From assembly GCA_900542425.1 (NCBI GenBank), contig UQNQ01000004.1:1-64000 (forward strand): DNA of 64,000 nucleotides. The letters run 5' to 3'. This stretch comes from an uncultured Eubacteriales bacterium. GTDB taxonomy: Bacteria > Bacillota > Clostridia > Oscillospirales > CAG-272. The position numbers and the translations under genes were made by a program. Every line of letters starts with the position of its first letter. Positions within the stretch are counted from its first letter, which is position 1. The notes below the pieces were generated by a model. That model was not told the origin of the DNA, did not search any database, and was given only the letters and a program-made list of their open reading frames with translations. Of the stretch, positions 15,924-24,387 are shown in pieces.

Positions 15924-18134
15924 TTATGATAAAATAAGAGTGTGGATTCCTTCAGAAAAATCATACTGCTGTCCGTTTATTGTGGCGGTAGCGGAAATTC
16001 CGGAGGGAACAGTAAAGGTATATTCAATTCCTTTGTCTGTATGGCGCCATTCGGACGCGACAATCCCATATTTGGTTTTCAGCGATGCTTTCAGATAATC
16101 CAGTCTGTCTGTCACCGTAGGACGGAAACGAATATGTTCAAATCCGGGGCGCTCCTCGTCTGTATCGATTCCGGCTGCGACGCCGTAAAGCCAGTCACCG
16201 ACTGCTCCATAAGCATAGTGATTGTAGGAATTCATGGATGGACTCCACAGCGTTCCGTCGTCACGCACGCCATCCCAATGTTCCCACATGGTCGTGGCAC
16301 CGTGTTCCACGGAGAAAAGCCATGAGGGCATTTTGGTTTGGAAAAGCAATGTGTATGCAAGGTCCGAATATCCGTAGTCCGTCAGAACGTGAAGAAGATA
16401 AGGGGTACCGAGAAATCCTGTTGTCAGCTTGTCGTCATTGTCATGAATCATCTGTACGAGCTTTTCTGCGTGCGCTTTTTCGGTGCCTTCCGGGCAGAGT
16501 CCGAAGTAAAGCGCAATCACGAGCCCTGTCTGCGTTAAGGGTTTGATAGCCAGCATGCCGTCTTCGTAATAATCTTTGTATATCCGTTCTTTGGTTTCGT
16601 TTATTTTTGCTTCATAATCTGCAAGATCTTCGTTTTTTACTCCGAGAACTTTTGAAATTTTAAGAAACAACTTGGTGGAATATGCACGAAAAGCATAGGC
16701 AAGATACCATTTGCTGGTGGCGCCGTTGCATTGTGTCAGATCGGCATCATGTGCAAGCCAGTCTCCAAAATGTTTTCCGCTGCGGACATAATCGTCACCG
16801 AGTTCATACTGATAATCGATCCAGCGTTTTATCGTGACATATTGGCGTCTTAAAAGCTCGATATCTCCGTAGAGCAGGTACATCTGCCACGGCACAATCA
16901 CGCAGGCATCTGCCCATCCGGCGGACGGATTTGCCATGCCGAGGTTGGGTATGTACGGCGGAATTGCACCTGTACTGCGCTGATCGAGCGAAACATCGGA
17001 GAGCCATTTGCGGAAAAATTTATCCACTTGGTAATTATATCCGGCACAACGGGCGAAAACCTGAGCGTCTCCTGTCCAGCCCAAACGTTCATCGCGCTGC
17101 GGACAATCGGTCGGAACGTCGAGGAAGTTGCTTTTCTGGCCCCAGATGATGTTATGATAAAGCTGGTTGATTCGTTTATCCGAGCATTCAAAATAGCCGG
17201 TACGTTCAAGATCGGAATGGACAACGATTGCCGTAAAGTTTTGAAGGGTTACCTCTCCGTGCCATTCTGTAAGACGAATATAGCGGAATCCGTAGAAAGT
17301 GAATTCCGGTTTCCAAATATGCTGCTTACCGTCGCCTATGAATACAATCTGTTCTTTTGCAGATCTGAGATTTTCCGTATAGAAATTCCCGTTTGAATCG
17401 AGAACTTCCGCATGATCGATTACTGCTTTTTCTCCCTCAGGAACACAAAGGGACAGTTCAACGTATCCGGTCATGTTTTGACCGAAATCAATCACAGTTT
17501 CGCCTTTTGGCGTGTGAAGAATCTGTACGGGCTTGAGACGTTCATGCTCACCGATGGTTTCCCCTTCCTGCGGAACAAGGATACTTCTTGTATGAGACAG
17601 AACCTTGACTTTATGAATCCGCCCTTCCGTATCATAGGAAGCGTCATAAATGTCGCCGTTATAGATATTGCAGGTACGCCATTTGGTTTCCCGCGCGGAA
17701 AAGCTGTCTCCGGTAAGAATAACATTTTCTGTACCGTCGTTGTAAACGATGGTCAAAGCGGCGATGACGGCATATTCATCCGCGGCAAGCTCGTCTGTTG
17801 CCCAATCGGAGCAAACAGCGCCTTTCAGTGCCGCGTAATGCATTCGCCATCCCGGCGCTGCCGTTATCGATAAGAGATTTTCTCCGTCTCGGAGCAGGGA
17901 GGTCACGTCGTATTCCTGATATTGTACGCGGTGATGATAGGAGGTCCATCCGGGAGCGAGTACATAACTGATTTTTTCGCCATTGATTCTTGCCGCATAG
18001 ACACCGAGTGCAGAAACTGTGAGCACGGCACGCTTTACCGTTTTTTCAGAATGGAATGACCGGAAAAATTCACACGCCGATTCTCCCGCTTCAAAATCCG
18101 GCTTGATCCACCGGGCTTCATAAATCTTATTCAT
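15924..18134 (-). CDS. Alpha-L-rhamnosidase, GH78
   Basis: A 736-residue inverting glycoside hydrolase that removes terminal L-rhamnose from plant glycans or flavonoids. The N-terminal beta-sandwich region (about 1-150) is followed by the catalytic (alpha/alpha)6 barrel. The segment DVPTDCPQRDERLGWTGDAQ near residue 345 carries the acidic residues of the family, and WEHWDG near 610 another. A short C-terminal beta domain ends the protein. No signal peptide is visible, so it probably acts on imported oligosaccharides. Its promoter is at 18189-18217. Confidence 0.9.
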   Translation of the reverse strand: MNKIYEARWIKPDFEAGESACEFFRSFHSEKTVKRAVLTVSALGVYAARINGEKISYVLAPGWTSYHHRVQYQEYDVTSLLRDGENLLSITAAPGWRMHYAALKGAVCSDWATDELAADEYAVIAALTIVYNDGTENVILTGDSFSARETKWRTCNIYNGDIYDASYDTEGRIHKVKVLSHTRSILVPQEGETIGEHERLKPVQILHTPKGETVIDFGQNMTGYVELSLCVPEGEKAVIDHAEVLDSNGNFYTENLRSAKEQIVFIGDGKQHIWKPEFTFYGFRYIRLTEWHGEVTLQNFTAIVVHSDLERTGYFECSDKRINQLYHNIIWGQKSNFLDVPTDCPQRDERLGWTGDAQVFARCAGYNYQVDKFFRKWLSDVSLDQRSTGAIPPYIPNLGMANPSAGWADACVIVPWQMYLLYGDIELLRRQYVTIKRWIDYQYELGDDYVRSGKHFGDWLAHDADLTQCNGATSKWYLAYAFRAYSTKLFLKISKVLGVKNEDLADYEAKINETKERIYKDYYEDGMLAIKPLTQTGLVIALYFGLCPEGTEKAHAEKLVQMIHDNDDKLTTGFLGTPYLLHVLTDYGYSDLAYTLLFQTKMPSWLFSVEHGATTMWEHWDGVRDDGTLWSPSMNSYNHYAYGAVGDWLYGVAAGIDTDEERPGFEHIRFRPTVTDRLDYLKASLKTKYGIVASEWRHTDKGIEYTFTVPSGISATATINGQQYDFSEGIHTLILS

Positions 18135-18188
18135 GACATTTTCCTTTCTTGCATCTGAATTTTAAATATAGATAGGAAATCTCATCTC

Positions 18189-18217
18189 ATCCTATCATAA
18201 CCGTACGCATAAGTCAA
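18189..18217 (-). promoter_or_regulatory. Promoter of the GH78 gene
   Basis: Minus strand TTGACT (18212-18217) and TAGGAT (18189-18194) with a 17-nt spacer. Confidence 0.55.
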
Positions 18218-18296
18218 CATCCTGAGAATAAAAAATAACAGATTTGAATGAATATAATATCGGCGAAAATGAATAAAAACCATATCAATCCAATCA

Positions 18297-18330
18297 AAAC
18301 GCCGGATGTTATCATCCGGCGTTTGACTTG
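18297..18330. terminator. Terminator downstream of the tryptophan transporter operon
   Basis: AAAACGCCGGATG pairs with CATCCGGCGTTT around a short TTAT loop, just past the end of the ATP-binding subunit gene read on the minus strand. Confidence 0.8.
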
Positions 18331-18333
18331 ATT

Positions 18334-19107
18334 TTAGTTACCGCATTCAATGCTGATTTCATTGAATAACCCAAGCAGATCGGAAACAGATGTCTCTTTC
18401 TTTTGTTCACCGGCGCGATCCAGCACAATCTGACCCTTATGCATCATGAGAATTCGATTTCCATATTCGACAGCATAACGAAGATTGTGTGTGACCATCA
18501 TGGCGGTCACTTTTTTTTCACGGACAATTTTATCGGTAAGTTCCATGATAATTTCCGCTGTTTTCGGATCCAGTGCCGCTGTGTGTTCATCCAAAATCAA
18601 GAAATCAATCGGCGTCATGGTGGACATGAGCAGCGCGACTGCCTGCCGCTGCCCACCAGACAGAGCACCCGCCCGTACATGGAGTTTGTCTTCCAAACCA
18701 AGTCCAAGTGCTGACAGTTGCTCACGATAGGCATTGATTCTTGTTTTGTTGATCCCCATAGAGAGCCCATATCGTTTTCCTTTATTATCGGCAAGAGACA
18801 TATTTTCAAGAATGGTGAGGCTGGGGCAGGTCCCCATCGCGGGATTCTGATAAACTCTTCCGACATTTGCATATCGCTTGTATTCCGGAACTTTGGTTAC
18901 ATCTTTCCCACTGATGAGAATTTGTCCCCGTTCGACAGGAATGGATCCACAGATGATATTGAGCATAGAAGTTTTACCGCTTCCATTGGAGCCGACGATA
19001 GAAACAAATTCTCCGTCTCCGACGGTGAGATTGAAATTTTCAAAAAGTGTCATTTCTGTGACTTCACCGGGGTTATAAATCTTGGTTATCCCGCGCAGTT
19101 CAAGCAT
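18334..19107 (-). CDS. trpZ: ABC transporter ATP-binding protein (predicted tryptophan uptake, TrpZ-type)
   Basis: A 257-residue ABC ATPase. Walker A is GSNGSGKTS near residue 40, the signature LSGGQRQAVALL near 145, and Walker B LILDEHTAAL near 170. The start overlaps the permease stop by eight bases. It belongs to a three-gene set with the YtrF/TrpY-like permease and a TrpX-like binding protein. The leader T-box with a UGG specifier makes tryptophan the likely substrate; the name follows that inference. Confidence 0.87.
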   Translation of the reverse strand: MLELRGITKIYNPGEVTEMTLFENFNLTVGDGEFVSIVGSNGSGKTSMLNIICGSIPVERGQILISGKDVTKVPEYKRYANVGRVYQNPAMGTCPSLTILENMSLADNKGKRYGLSMGINKTRINAYREQLSALGLGLEDKLHVRAGALSGGQRQAVALLMSTMTPIDFLILDEHTAALDPKTAEIIMELTDKIVREKKVTAMMVTHNLRYAVEYGNRILMMHKGQIVLDRAGEQKKETSVSDLLGLFNEISIECGN

Positions 19108-20056
19108 GATGACCGCCTCCGTTCTTTCCGGCGCGGCTTTTCCGTGAGAGAAAGCCGGAAATCTTCTCGTTGAAAATCAAAATCAGAGTGAACATGACGG
19201 CGTTGAGCAGCTTCAAATAGATTCCGTCGGTATCTACAAGAACCAGATAATTTAGACACAAAGAATAGATAATCGCGCCTAAAATAACAGCGGTTGTGTT
19301 TTTTAGAAATCGGAATCCTGAGAATATTGCAATTCCAATAATGACAGATGCCAAGGCCAAAACGACTTTTCCGCTTCCGGAGGTGTTATCATACTGCATA
19401 TAAAGCTGGGAATAAAGAGCGCCGGAAACCGCAACAAAGCCGTTGGCAAGTGCAAGCCCTAAAATTTTATAGGTTCCGGCGTCACGTCCAAGTGAAATGA
19501 CGAGCTTTTCGTTGTCACCGGTCGCACGGAGAAGATACCCTGTTTTGGTTTTTAAAAACAAATCGATTATGATTTTCAGTAGGATAACAATCAAAACGAG
19601 AATGGCAAGAATGACATAATCCTTTGCCTGTTTCCCGAACATTTCAACCAGTTTCCCATCAAAAATGCCGGTCAGATTTTTACTTCGGTAAGAAAAAATT
19701 GTCGTAGTATAACCATTGTCTGTCAAAAGCTTCGTAAGTGCAAGATTGACGGAGAGCAGTGCTGTCATGACAATAATTCCTGAAAGCAGCTTTGAAATTT
19801 TGAATTTTACGTGAAGCAGACCGGTTATCGTTCCGGCAAGCATTCCGACGGCAAAGGTGAGAAAAACGGCGAGCAGCGGAGGAATGTTAAGTCTCAGCAT
19901 AAAAATGGTGCAGCATACGCCTCCGAGCGGAAAGGTTCCGTCGACGGAAAGATCGGGAAAATCGAGGATTGAATAGGAGATGTAAACACCGAGGGCGATG
20001 ACCGCATAGCAAAGTCCCATCTGCAATCCGTCGATCGTAGTTCCGAAAAAAAGCAT
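19100..20056 (-). CDS. trpY: ABC transporter permease (predicted tryptophan uptake, TrpY-type)
   Basis: A 318-residue membrane protein with about eight to nine hydrophobic segments, of the branched-chain-amino-acid-like permease family (BPD_transp_2). FPDLSVDGTFPLGG near residue 32 and ATGDNEKLVISLGRD near 180 match the TrpY-type subgroup. It lies between the binding-protein gene and the ATPase gene. Confidence 0.87.
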   Translation of the reverse strand: MLFFGTTIDGLQMGLCYAVIALGVYISYSILDFPDLSVDGTFPLGGVCCTIFMLRLNIPPLLAVFLTFAVGMLAGTITGLLHVKFKISKLLSGIIVMTALLSVNLALTKLLTDNGYTTTIFSYRSKNLTGIFDGKLVEMFGKQAKDYVILAILVLIVILLKIIIDLFLKTKTGYLLRATGDNEKLVISLGRDAGTYKILGLALANGFVAVSGALYSQLYMQYDNTSGSGKVVLALASVIIGIAIFSGFRFLKNTTAVILGAIIYSLCLNYLVLVDTDGIYLKLLNAVMFTLILIFNEKISGFLSRKSRAGKNGGGHHA

Positions 20057-20113
20057 GATAAAAATCCTTTCAGATTATATTTGTGAGCAAATGTGTTTTA
20101 CTGAGAAGTGTGG

Positions 20114-21070
20114 TTATTTTGCGACATCCGTTGCCGTAATGGAATCGGGAATCGTCAAGCCAAGCAGCTCGCATACTTTGCTGTTGTAATAGTTTGTAGG
20201 TTCTGTAATGACTGCAACCGGAATATCATCGGCATTTTTTCCTCCGAGGATTTCTGCGGCAGCTTTGCCTGCGGATTTTCCGACGTCAATATAGTCGATG
20301 GAAGCACTGGCAGCACAGCCTACTTTTACCTGTTCAATCTCAGAGCCGAAAACGGGAATTTTTTTCTCATTGGTGATAGGAAGAATGTTGGTTTCCAGTT
20401 TGCCGACAATGGTATTGTCGAGAAGGTTGATAAAGCAGTCGGCGCCGCGCTCAATCAGCTCGTTTGTCTTAGCGTCAATGGTGGTGATATCCGAAACGAC
20501 GCTGTCCAAAATCTGCATGCCCTCATAGGCTTCGGCAGCTTTTTTCAGCTGCTCAACCTGGAAAGGTGAGCTGGATTCCTCCGTGCTGGAAAGCACACCG
20601 ATGGAAAGGTCTGTTCTTCCCATAAAAGCGGTTACGACCTCAAGCTGTTTTTCAAAATTCGGGATGTCAGAAGAACCCGTCACATTTTCGTAATTTTCCA
20701 TGACGGTGCTGTCGGTAACGGCGCAGTATACCATGGGAATTTCACCGTCTGCCGCTGTAGCAGCTGCCACAGCGGAAGGTGTTGCAATCGCGATAATAAC
20801 CGCAGCTTTTTTATTCACAAAGGTGTTTGCCTGTGTTTGCGAAACGGAGGCGTCAAAGTTGCTGTTGACATATTCAATGGTGTATTTTTCAAGATCGATG
20901 CCGCTTTCTGTAAGACCTGCCATAACGCCGTCATAGCAGTTATTTAAGGAAGCATGTGAACCAAATTGAATGATGCCAATAACGGGTTTTTCTTCGGCAC
21001 ATGCCGAAAAAGCAAAGAGAGAGACGAGCATCAGAGCTGCAGCAAGCAGCAGAGAAACAATTTTTTTCAT
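20114..21070 (-). CDS. trpX: ABC transporter substrate-binding lipoprotein (predicted tryptophan uptake, TrpX-type)
   Basis: A 318-residue lipoprotein. The signal peptide ends in lipobox FSAC with the lipidated Cys at 24. The mature part has the type-1 periplasmic fold of the ABC_sub_bind family (IGIIQFGSHASLNNCYDG, then FDASVSQTQ). The ATG at 21070 gives a proper signal peptide; the longer open frame to 21460 runs through the T-box leader and is not coding. Confidence 0.88.
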   Translation of the reverse strand: MKKIVSLLLAAALMLVSLFAFSACAEEKPVIGIIQFGSHASLNNCYDGVMAGLTESGIDLEKYTIEYVNSNFDASVSQTQANTFVNKKAAVIIAIATPSAVAAATAADGEIPMVYCAVTDSTVMENYENVTGSSDIPNFEKQLEVVTAFMGRTDLSIGVLSSTEESSSPFQVEQLKKAAEAYEGMQILDSVVSDITTIDAKTNELIERGADCFINLLDNTIVGKLETNILPITNEKKIPVFGSEIEQVKVGCAASASIDYIDVGKSAGKAAAEILGGKNADDIPVAVITEPTNYYNSKVCELLGLTIPDSITATDVAK

Positions 21071-21114
21071 GTGAGATAACCTTCTTTCATTTGTATTTGT
21101 TTTTTTAGAATATA

Positions 21115-21395
21115 AAAAAACATCCCAAGCATTGATTTTCTCAATGCTTGGGACGAATTTCAAAAATAAATCCGCGGTACCACCCAAATGAACATGGCGT
21201 TCGCTCTGTTCGCATACCCATGATATGCGGCGCCGGTGATAACGGAAGCGCACCCCGTCGAAGCCTACTTGCCATACCGGTGTTCGGTTCGCCCTCGAAA
21301 GCCCATTCACGTTCTGCCACCTGCCGCAATCACACCGCCTGCGGCTCTCTGGATAGGAGGAGTAAAGAACGTTACTCTTCTTTCTCGTTGGTTTT
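21115..21395 (-). promoter_or_regulatory. T-box leader, tryptophan-specific (UGG)
   Basis: Minus-strand leader of about 280 nt. The T-box core TGGGTGGTACCGCGG lies at 21172-21186. A terminator follows: TCCCAAGCATTGA / TCAATGCTTGGGA (21123-21153) then a T7 run. Stem I shows GGTGTGA in its distal loop, and GTGAA followed by UGG at 21303-21305 as specifier. Low charged tRNA-Trp should therefore allow read-through into the ABC transporter. T-box control of Trp transport genes is established in Firmicutes. Specifier reading is by pattern, not by folding. Confidence 0.9.
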
Positions 21396-21400
21396 TTTCT

Positions 21401-21429
21401 ATTATAAACACAGGATGAAGATTTGTCAA
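21401..21429 (-). promoter_or_regulatory. Promoter of the T-box leader and transporter
   Basis: Minus strand TTGACA (21424-21429), 17-nt spacer, TATAAT (21401-21406). The predicted start is near 21394. Confidence 0.85.
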
Positions 21430-21462
21430 GAGTTTTTTGAAAAAATTTTTTCGGTTCCAAAA

Positions 21463-21491
21463 TTGATTTCGAGTCCGTGCTGTGATATAAT
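21463..21491 (+). promoter_or_regulatory. Promoter of the cysteine desulfurase-cysK unit
   Basis: TTGATT (21463-21468) and TATAAT (21486-21491), 17-nt spacer, diverging from the T-box promoter. The start would be about 21498, more than 350 nt before the first ORF. Confidence 0.75.
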
Positions 21492-21497
21492 AAAATA

Positions 21498-21860
21498 TAA
21501 TGAAAGAAAATGAGAAAACATATAACAATATCGGCAGACGATAGTTGTGCGGTAAGTTTTCGGAAATATGCTATGATGGCGTTTGACCGGATATCAGCAG
21601 AAGGATATGACTGATGTTCTATACGTCGGGAAGAAAAGTCATATGAACGTTTGATAGGGAAAATGCCGACAGAATCCGGAGAGCATAGAGTGTCGGAACC
21701 GATCGGCTCACAGAAAAGAGCTTTTGAAGATTGTCATCCATGATATAGAAGCGACGCGATGAAAGCGATTTTATTCATGATACGATAGAAAAAGATGATA
21801 AAAGTTGTTTTTTAAAAGAAAAAGCAGAAATTATTTTTAGATAGAAGCAGAGGATAACCG
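21498..21860 (+). other. Long untranslated leader of unknown function, candidate structured RNA
   Basis: About 360 nt between a strong promoter and the desulfurase ATG with no credible ORF. It contains inverted repeats: ATATGAC...GTCATAT around 21606-21645, CCGACA...TGTCGG around 21666-21697, and an inner TCCG...CGGA. I do not recognise it as S-box, SAM-II, cobalamin, RNase P, 6S or tmRNA. It may be a regulatory leader of the sulfur genes or a separate small RNA. No intrinsic terminator is obvious before the ATG. Confidence 0.4.
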
Positions 21861-23048
21861 ATGATTTATGCAGATAATGCCGCGACGACAAGGCTCTCTG
21901 ATACGGCAAAAGCAGCTATGCTGCCGTATTTTGACGAGGTTTATGGAAATCCGTCAAGCCTTCATACGGCGGGACGGCAGGCAAAGCAGGCACTGGAGTC
22001 TGCGCGTCACAGAATTGCTGCCTGCCTTGGTGCAGAGCCTTCAGAGATTTTTTTTACTTCGGGCGGGAGCGAATCGGACAATCAGGCGCTGATTACTGCT
22101 GCCGAATACGGAAAAAAATGCGGAAAAAGACATCTGATTTCAACGGCAGTGGAGCATCATGCCGTTTTGAATACGTTGAATCGGTTAAGAGAAAACGGAT
22201 TTGAGGTGACGTTGCTTCCTGTTGATCATCATGGGCTTGTGACTGCGGAAGAAGTAAAGGCGGCAATCCGTCCGGAGACAGCGGCAGTTTCGGTTATGTA
22301 TGCCAACAATGAGATTGGCACAGTCATGCCGATTGAAGAAATCGGCGCTGTCTGTCGTGCGGCAGGCGTGCTGTTTCATACCGATGCCGTTCAGGCGTGC
22401 GGGCATCTCAAAATTGATGTTCATGCAGAGAATATTGATATGCTGTCTTTGTCGGCCCATAAATTCCACGGGCCGAAGGGCGTGGGTGCGCTGTATGTAA
22501 AGCACGGCATACCAATTGTTTCTCTTATTGAAGGCGGCGCCCAAGAATGTGGGCACCGCGCAGGAACAGAAAATCTTCCCGGAATTGTCGGAATGGCGGC
22601 GGCATTTGAGGAAGCATGCCAAAAGATGGAGAAAAATGCGCGGTATGTTTCCGCGCTTCGCGATAAGCTGACAGAAGGACTTATCTCGGTGCCTCACAGC
22701 ATTTTAAACGGAGACCAGGTGCACCGCTTACCGGGAATCGTTAATTTATGTTTTGAAGGGATTGAGGGAGAGACACTTCTTTTGATGCTTGACGCAGACG
22801 GAATCTGTGCATCTTCGGGTTCTGCCTGTACAGCTGATTCTCTTGCTCCGAGCCATGTTTTGCTTGCGTTAGGGCTGCCTCATGAAATTGCGCGCGCCTC
22901 CCTCCGTCTTTCTATTGATGAGTTTAATACGGAGGAGGAAATCGACCATATGATAAAATCCGTATCTTATGCAGTCTCTCATCTGAGAAAACTGTCTCCT
23001 GAGTGGAAGAAACTTGAGAACGGTGTAAAAAAACATGTTCTGTCTTAG
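21861..23048 (+). CDS. Cysteine desulfurase (NifS/IscS-like), second copy
   Basis: A 395-residue PLP enzyme producing persulfide sulfur from cysteine. It starts MIYADNAATTRLS. The PLP Lys lies in LSAHKFHGPKG, the cofactor His in EHHAVLNT, and the active Cys in SSGSACT. It is directly followed by cysK, 29 nt on. With cysteine synthase next door and metNIQ behind, the setting is sulfur amino-acid supply. No iscU/nifU scaffold gene is adjacent; most clostridial nifS genes have one, so the target here is unclear. Compare the copy at 3825-5018, which has a different context. Confidence 0.9.
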   Translation: MIYADNAATTRLSDTAKAAMLPYFDEVYGNPSSLHTAGRQAKQALESARHRIAACLGAEPSEIFFTSGGSESDNQALITAAEYGKKCGKRHLISTAVEHHAVLNTLNRLRENGFEVTLLPVDHHGLVTAEEVKAAIRPETAAVSVMYANNEIGTVMPIEEIGAVCRAAGVLFHTDAVQACGHLKIDVHAENIDMLSLSAHKFHGPKGVGALYVKHGIPIVSLIEGGAQECGHRAGTENLPGIVGMAAAFEEACQKMEKNARYVSALRDKLTEGLISVPHSILNGDQVHRLPGIVNLCFEGIEGETLLLMLDADGICASSGSACTADSLAPSHVLLALGLPHEIARASLRLSIDEFNTEEEIDHMIKSVSYAVSHLRKLSPEWKKLENGVKKHVLS

Positions 23049-23077
23049 AATGATATAAAAGAAAAGAGGGAGATCCC

Positions 23078-24010
23078 ATGAAAATTTATCCATCGATATC
23101 CGATTTGATCGGGCATACGCCGCTTCTGGAACTTACCGGCATAGAAAGAGAATATCAGCTTCGGGCAAAGCTTGTCGGCAAGTTAGAATGCTTCAATCCG
23201 GCGGGAAGCGCCAAGGATCGTGTAGCGCATGAAATGCTGGATAGCGCCTTTGCCGACGGAACTGCGACAAAGGATTCCGTTATCATCGAACCGACAAGCG
23301 GCAATACCGGAATCGGTCTTGCTGCGATGGCGGCATCTCTCGGGATGCGCGCTGTCATTGTGATGCCGGACAGTATGAGCCCGGAACGCATTGCGCTCAT
23401 GCGTGCATATGGCGCCGAGGTTGTGCTGACACCCGGAAATCTTGGAATGCAAGGAGCGGTGGACCGCGCCGAGGAGCTCGCCCGCACGATTCCGGGAGGA
23501 TTTATTGCCGGACAGTTTGTAAATCCCGCCAATCCTGCGGCGCATGAAAAAACCACAGGACCGGAAATTTACGAGGACACAGACGGCAAAGTCGATATTT
23601 TTGTTGCGGGTGTTGGAACGGGTGGCACGATTACGGGGGTTGGACACTATCTGAAATCTCAAAAGCCGAATGTGAAAATTGTAGCTGTGGAACCGGCATC
23701 GTCACCGCTTCTGTCGAAAGGATATGCCGGAGCCCATGAGATCCAGGGAATCGGAGCGAATTTTATACCGGAGATCCTCGATACGGAAATTTATGATGAG
23801 ATTATCCGTGTAGAAAATGATGACGCGTTGCGTACAGGACGTGAAATCGCGAGAAAAGAGGGAATCCTTGTTGGAATTTCTTCCGGAGCGGCAGTCTTTG
23901 CCGCGGTTGAACTGGCAAAAAGACCGGAGAACGCAGGAAAATTGATTGTTGCTTTGCTTCCGGATTCCGGAGAACGGTATCTTTCCTCGAGGATGTTTCA
24001 GGAAAAATAA
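23078..24010 (+). CDS. cysK: Cysteine synthase A
   Basis: A 310-residue PLP enzyme that makes cysteine from O-acetylserine and sulfide. PLP Lys is in AGSAKDRVA near residue 45. The PTSGNTGIGLA loop (near 71) and GTGGTITGVG (near 175) bind substrate and cofactor phosphate, and SSGAAV near 265 is also conserved. The start follows AAGAGGGAG. It lies in one unit with the desulfurase. Confidence 0.94.
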   Translation: MKIYPSISDLIGHTPLLELTGIEREYQLRAKLVGKLECFNPAGSAKDRVAHEMLDSAFADGTATKDSVIIEPTSGNTGIGLAAMAASLGMRAVIVMPDSMSPERIALMRAYGAEVVLTPGNLGMQGAVDRAEELARTIPGGFIAGQFVNPANPAAHEKTTGPEIYEDTDGKVDIFVAGVGTGGTITGVGHYLKSQKPNVKIVAVEPASSPLLSKGYAGAHEIQGIGANFIPEILDTEIYDEIIRVENDDALRTGREIARKEGILVGISSGAAVFAAVELAKRPENAGKLIVALLPDSGERYLSSRMFQEK

Positions 24011-24097
24011 AATTGTATAATTTGCATAAAAATACAAATAAGATTCAGTCCCTCGTTTGAATAACGTGATAAAATTTGAAAAAACTTTGAAAAAATA

Positions 24098-24126
24098 TTG
24101 ACAATATCGTGACGGAATGCTATAAT
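24098..24126 (+). promoter_or_regulatory. Promoter of the metNIQ leader
   Basis: TTGACA (24098-24103), 17-nt spacer, TATAAT (24121-24126). The predicted start near 24133 is followed at once by a TTCCC/GGGAA hairpin (24135-24148). Confidence 0.88.
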
Positions 24127-24170
24127 ACTACCATTCCCGAACGGGAAGTTTGAAAGATTGGAGAAACACG

Positions 24171-24287
24171 ATGGCAAACGTATTCACCATGATGATGGAT
24201 ATGATGATGTGCATGCGCCGTATGGTCATGTGCAGTCTTTGTCATGCAGAAAACTCCAATTTGTTTTCCGGCTCGGAAACGGTATAA
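24171..24287 (+). CDS. Methionine-rich leader peptide of metNIQ (38 aa)
   Basis: A short ORF of 38 codons with GGAG site at 24160-24163. It contains ten Met including the initiator: after MANVFT comes MMMDMMMCMRRMVMC, then three Cys in all (residues 14, 21, 24), and the rest is ordinary. Nine of the 37 non-initiator codons are Met, and eight fall within 14 consecutive codons. It lies between a strong promoter and a terminator-like hairpin that ends about 40 nt upstream of the methionine transporter metN. The natural reading is a stalling peptide that senses charged tRNA-Met. A free-standing small Met-rich (metal-binding) protein is the alternative, but the context argues against it. Not seen among leader types I know for Firmicutes. 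Confidence 0.75.
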   Translation: MANVFTMMMDMMMCMRRMVMCSLCHAENSNLFSGSETV

Positions 24288-24297
24288 CGTTACTGAG

Positions 24298-24358
24298 TGC
24301 CGAATCTAAGGATTCTATGAGGCAGGAAACCATTTTGGTGTCCTGCCTTAACTTTTGT
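24298..24358 (+). promoter_or_regulatory. Attenuator: antiterminator/terminator pair before metN
   Basis: Terminator: GGCAGGA (24321-24327) pairs with TCCTGCC (24341-24347), with inner ACCA/TGGT, followed by TTAACTTTTG, a weak U-tract. Competing helix: TGCC (24298-24301) pairs with GGCA (24321-24324) around a GAATC/GATTC hairpin (24302-24315), using the same 5' arm. A ribosome on the leader stop codon (24285-24287) would reach about 24299 and mask TGCC, favouring termination; stalling at Met codons would leave it free. Confidence 0.6.
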
Positions 24359-24387
24359 CAGAAAACGAGTAAGGGGGGTATCCTTGT

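Noticed and set aside
21071..21460. N-terminal extension of the TrpX frame
   Set aside because: It is the T-box leader read in frame; the signal peptide starts at 21070.
21498..21860. RNase P RNA, 6S RNA or tmRNA
   Set aside because: Lacks the universal RNase P segment around GAGGAAAGTCC, shows no long single hairpin of 6S type, and no tRNA-like ends of tmRNA.
24171..24287. Met-rich ORF as a metal-binding protein
   Set aside because: Possible by composition, but its position between promoter and terminator hairpin of metNIQ, and the placing of the stop codon, fit a leader peptide better.
24098..24387. S-box or Met T-box in the metNIQ leader
   Set aside because: Neither the T-box core (TGGNACCGCG) nor the S-box core is present, and the leader is too short and occupied by the ORF.
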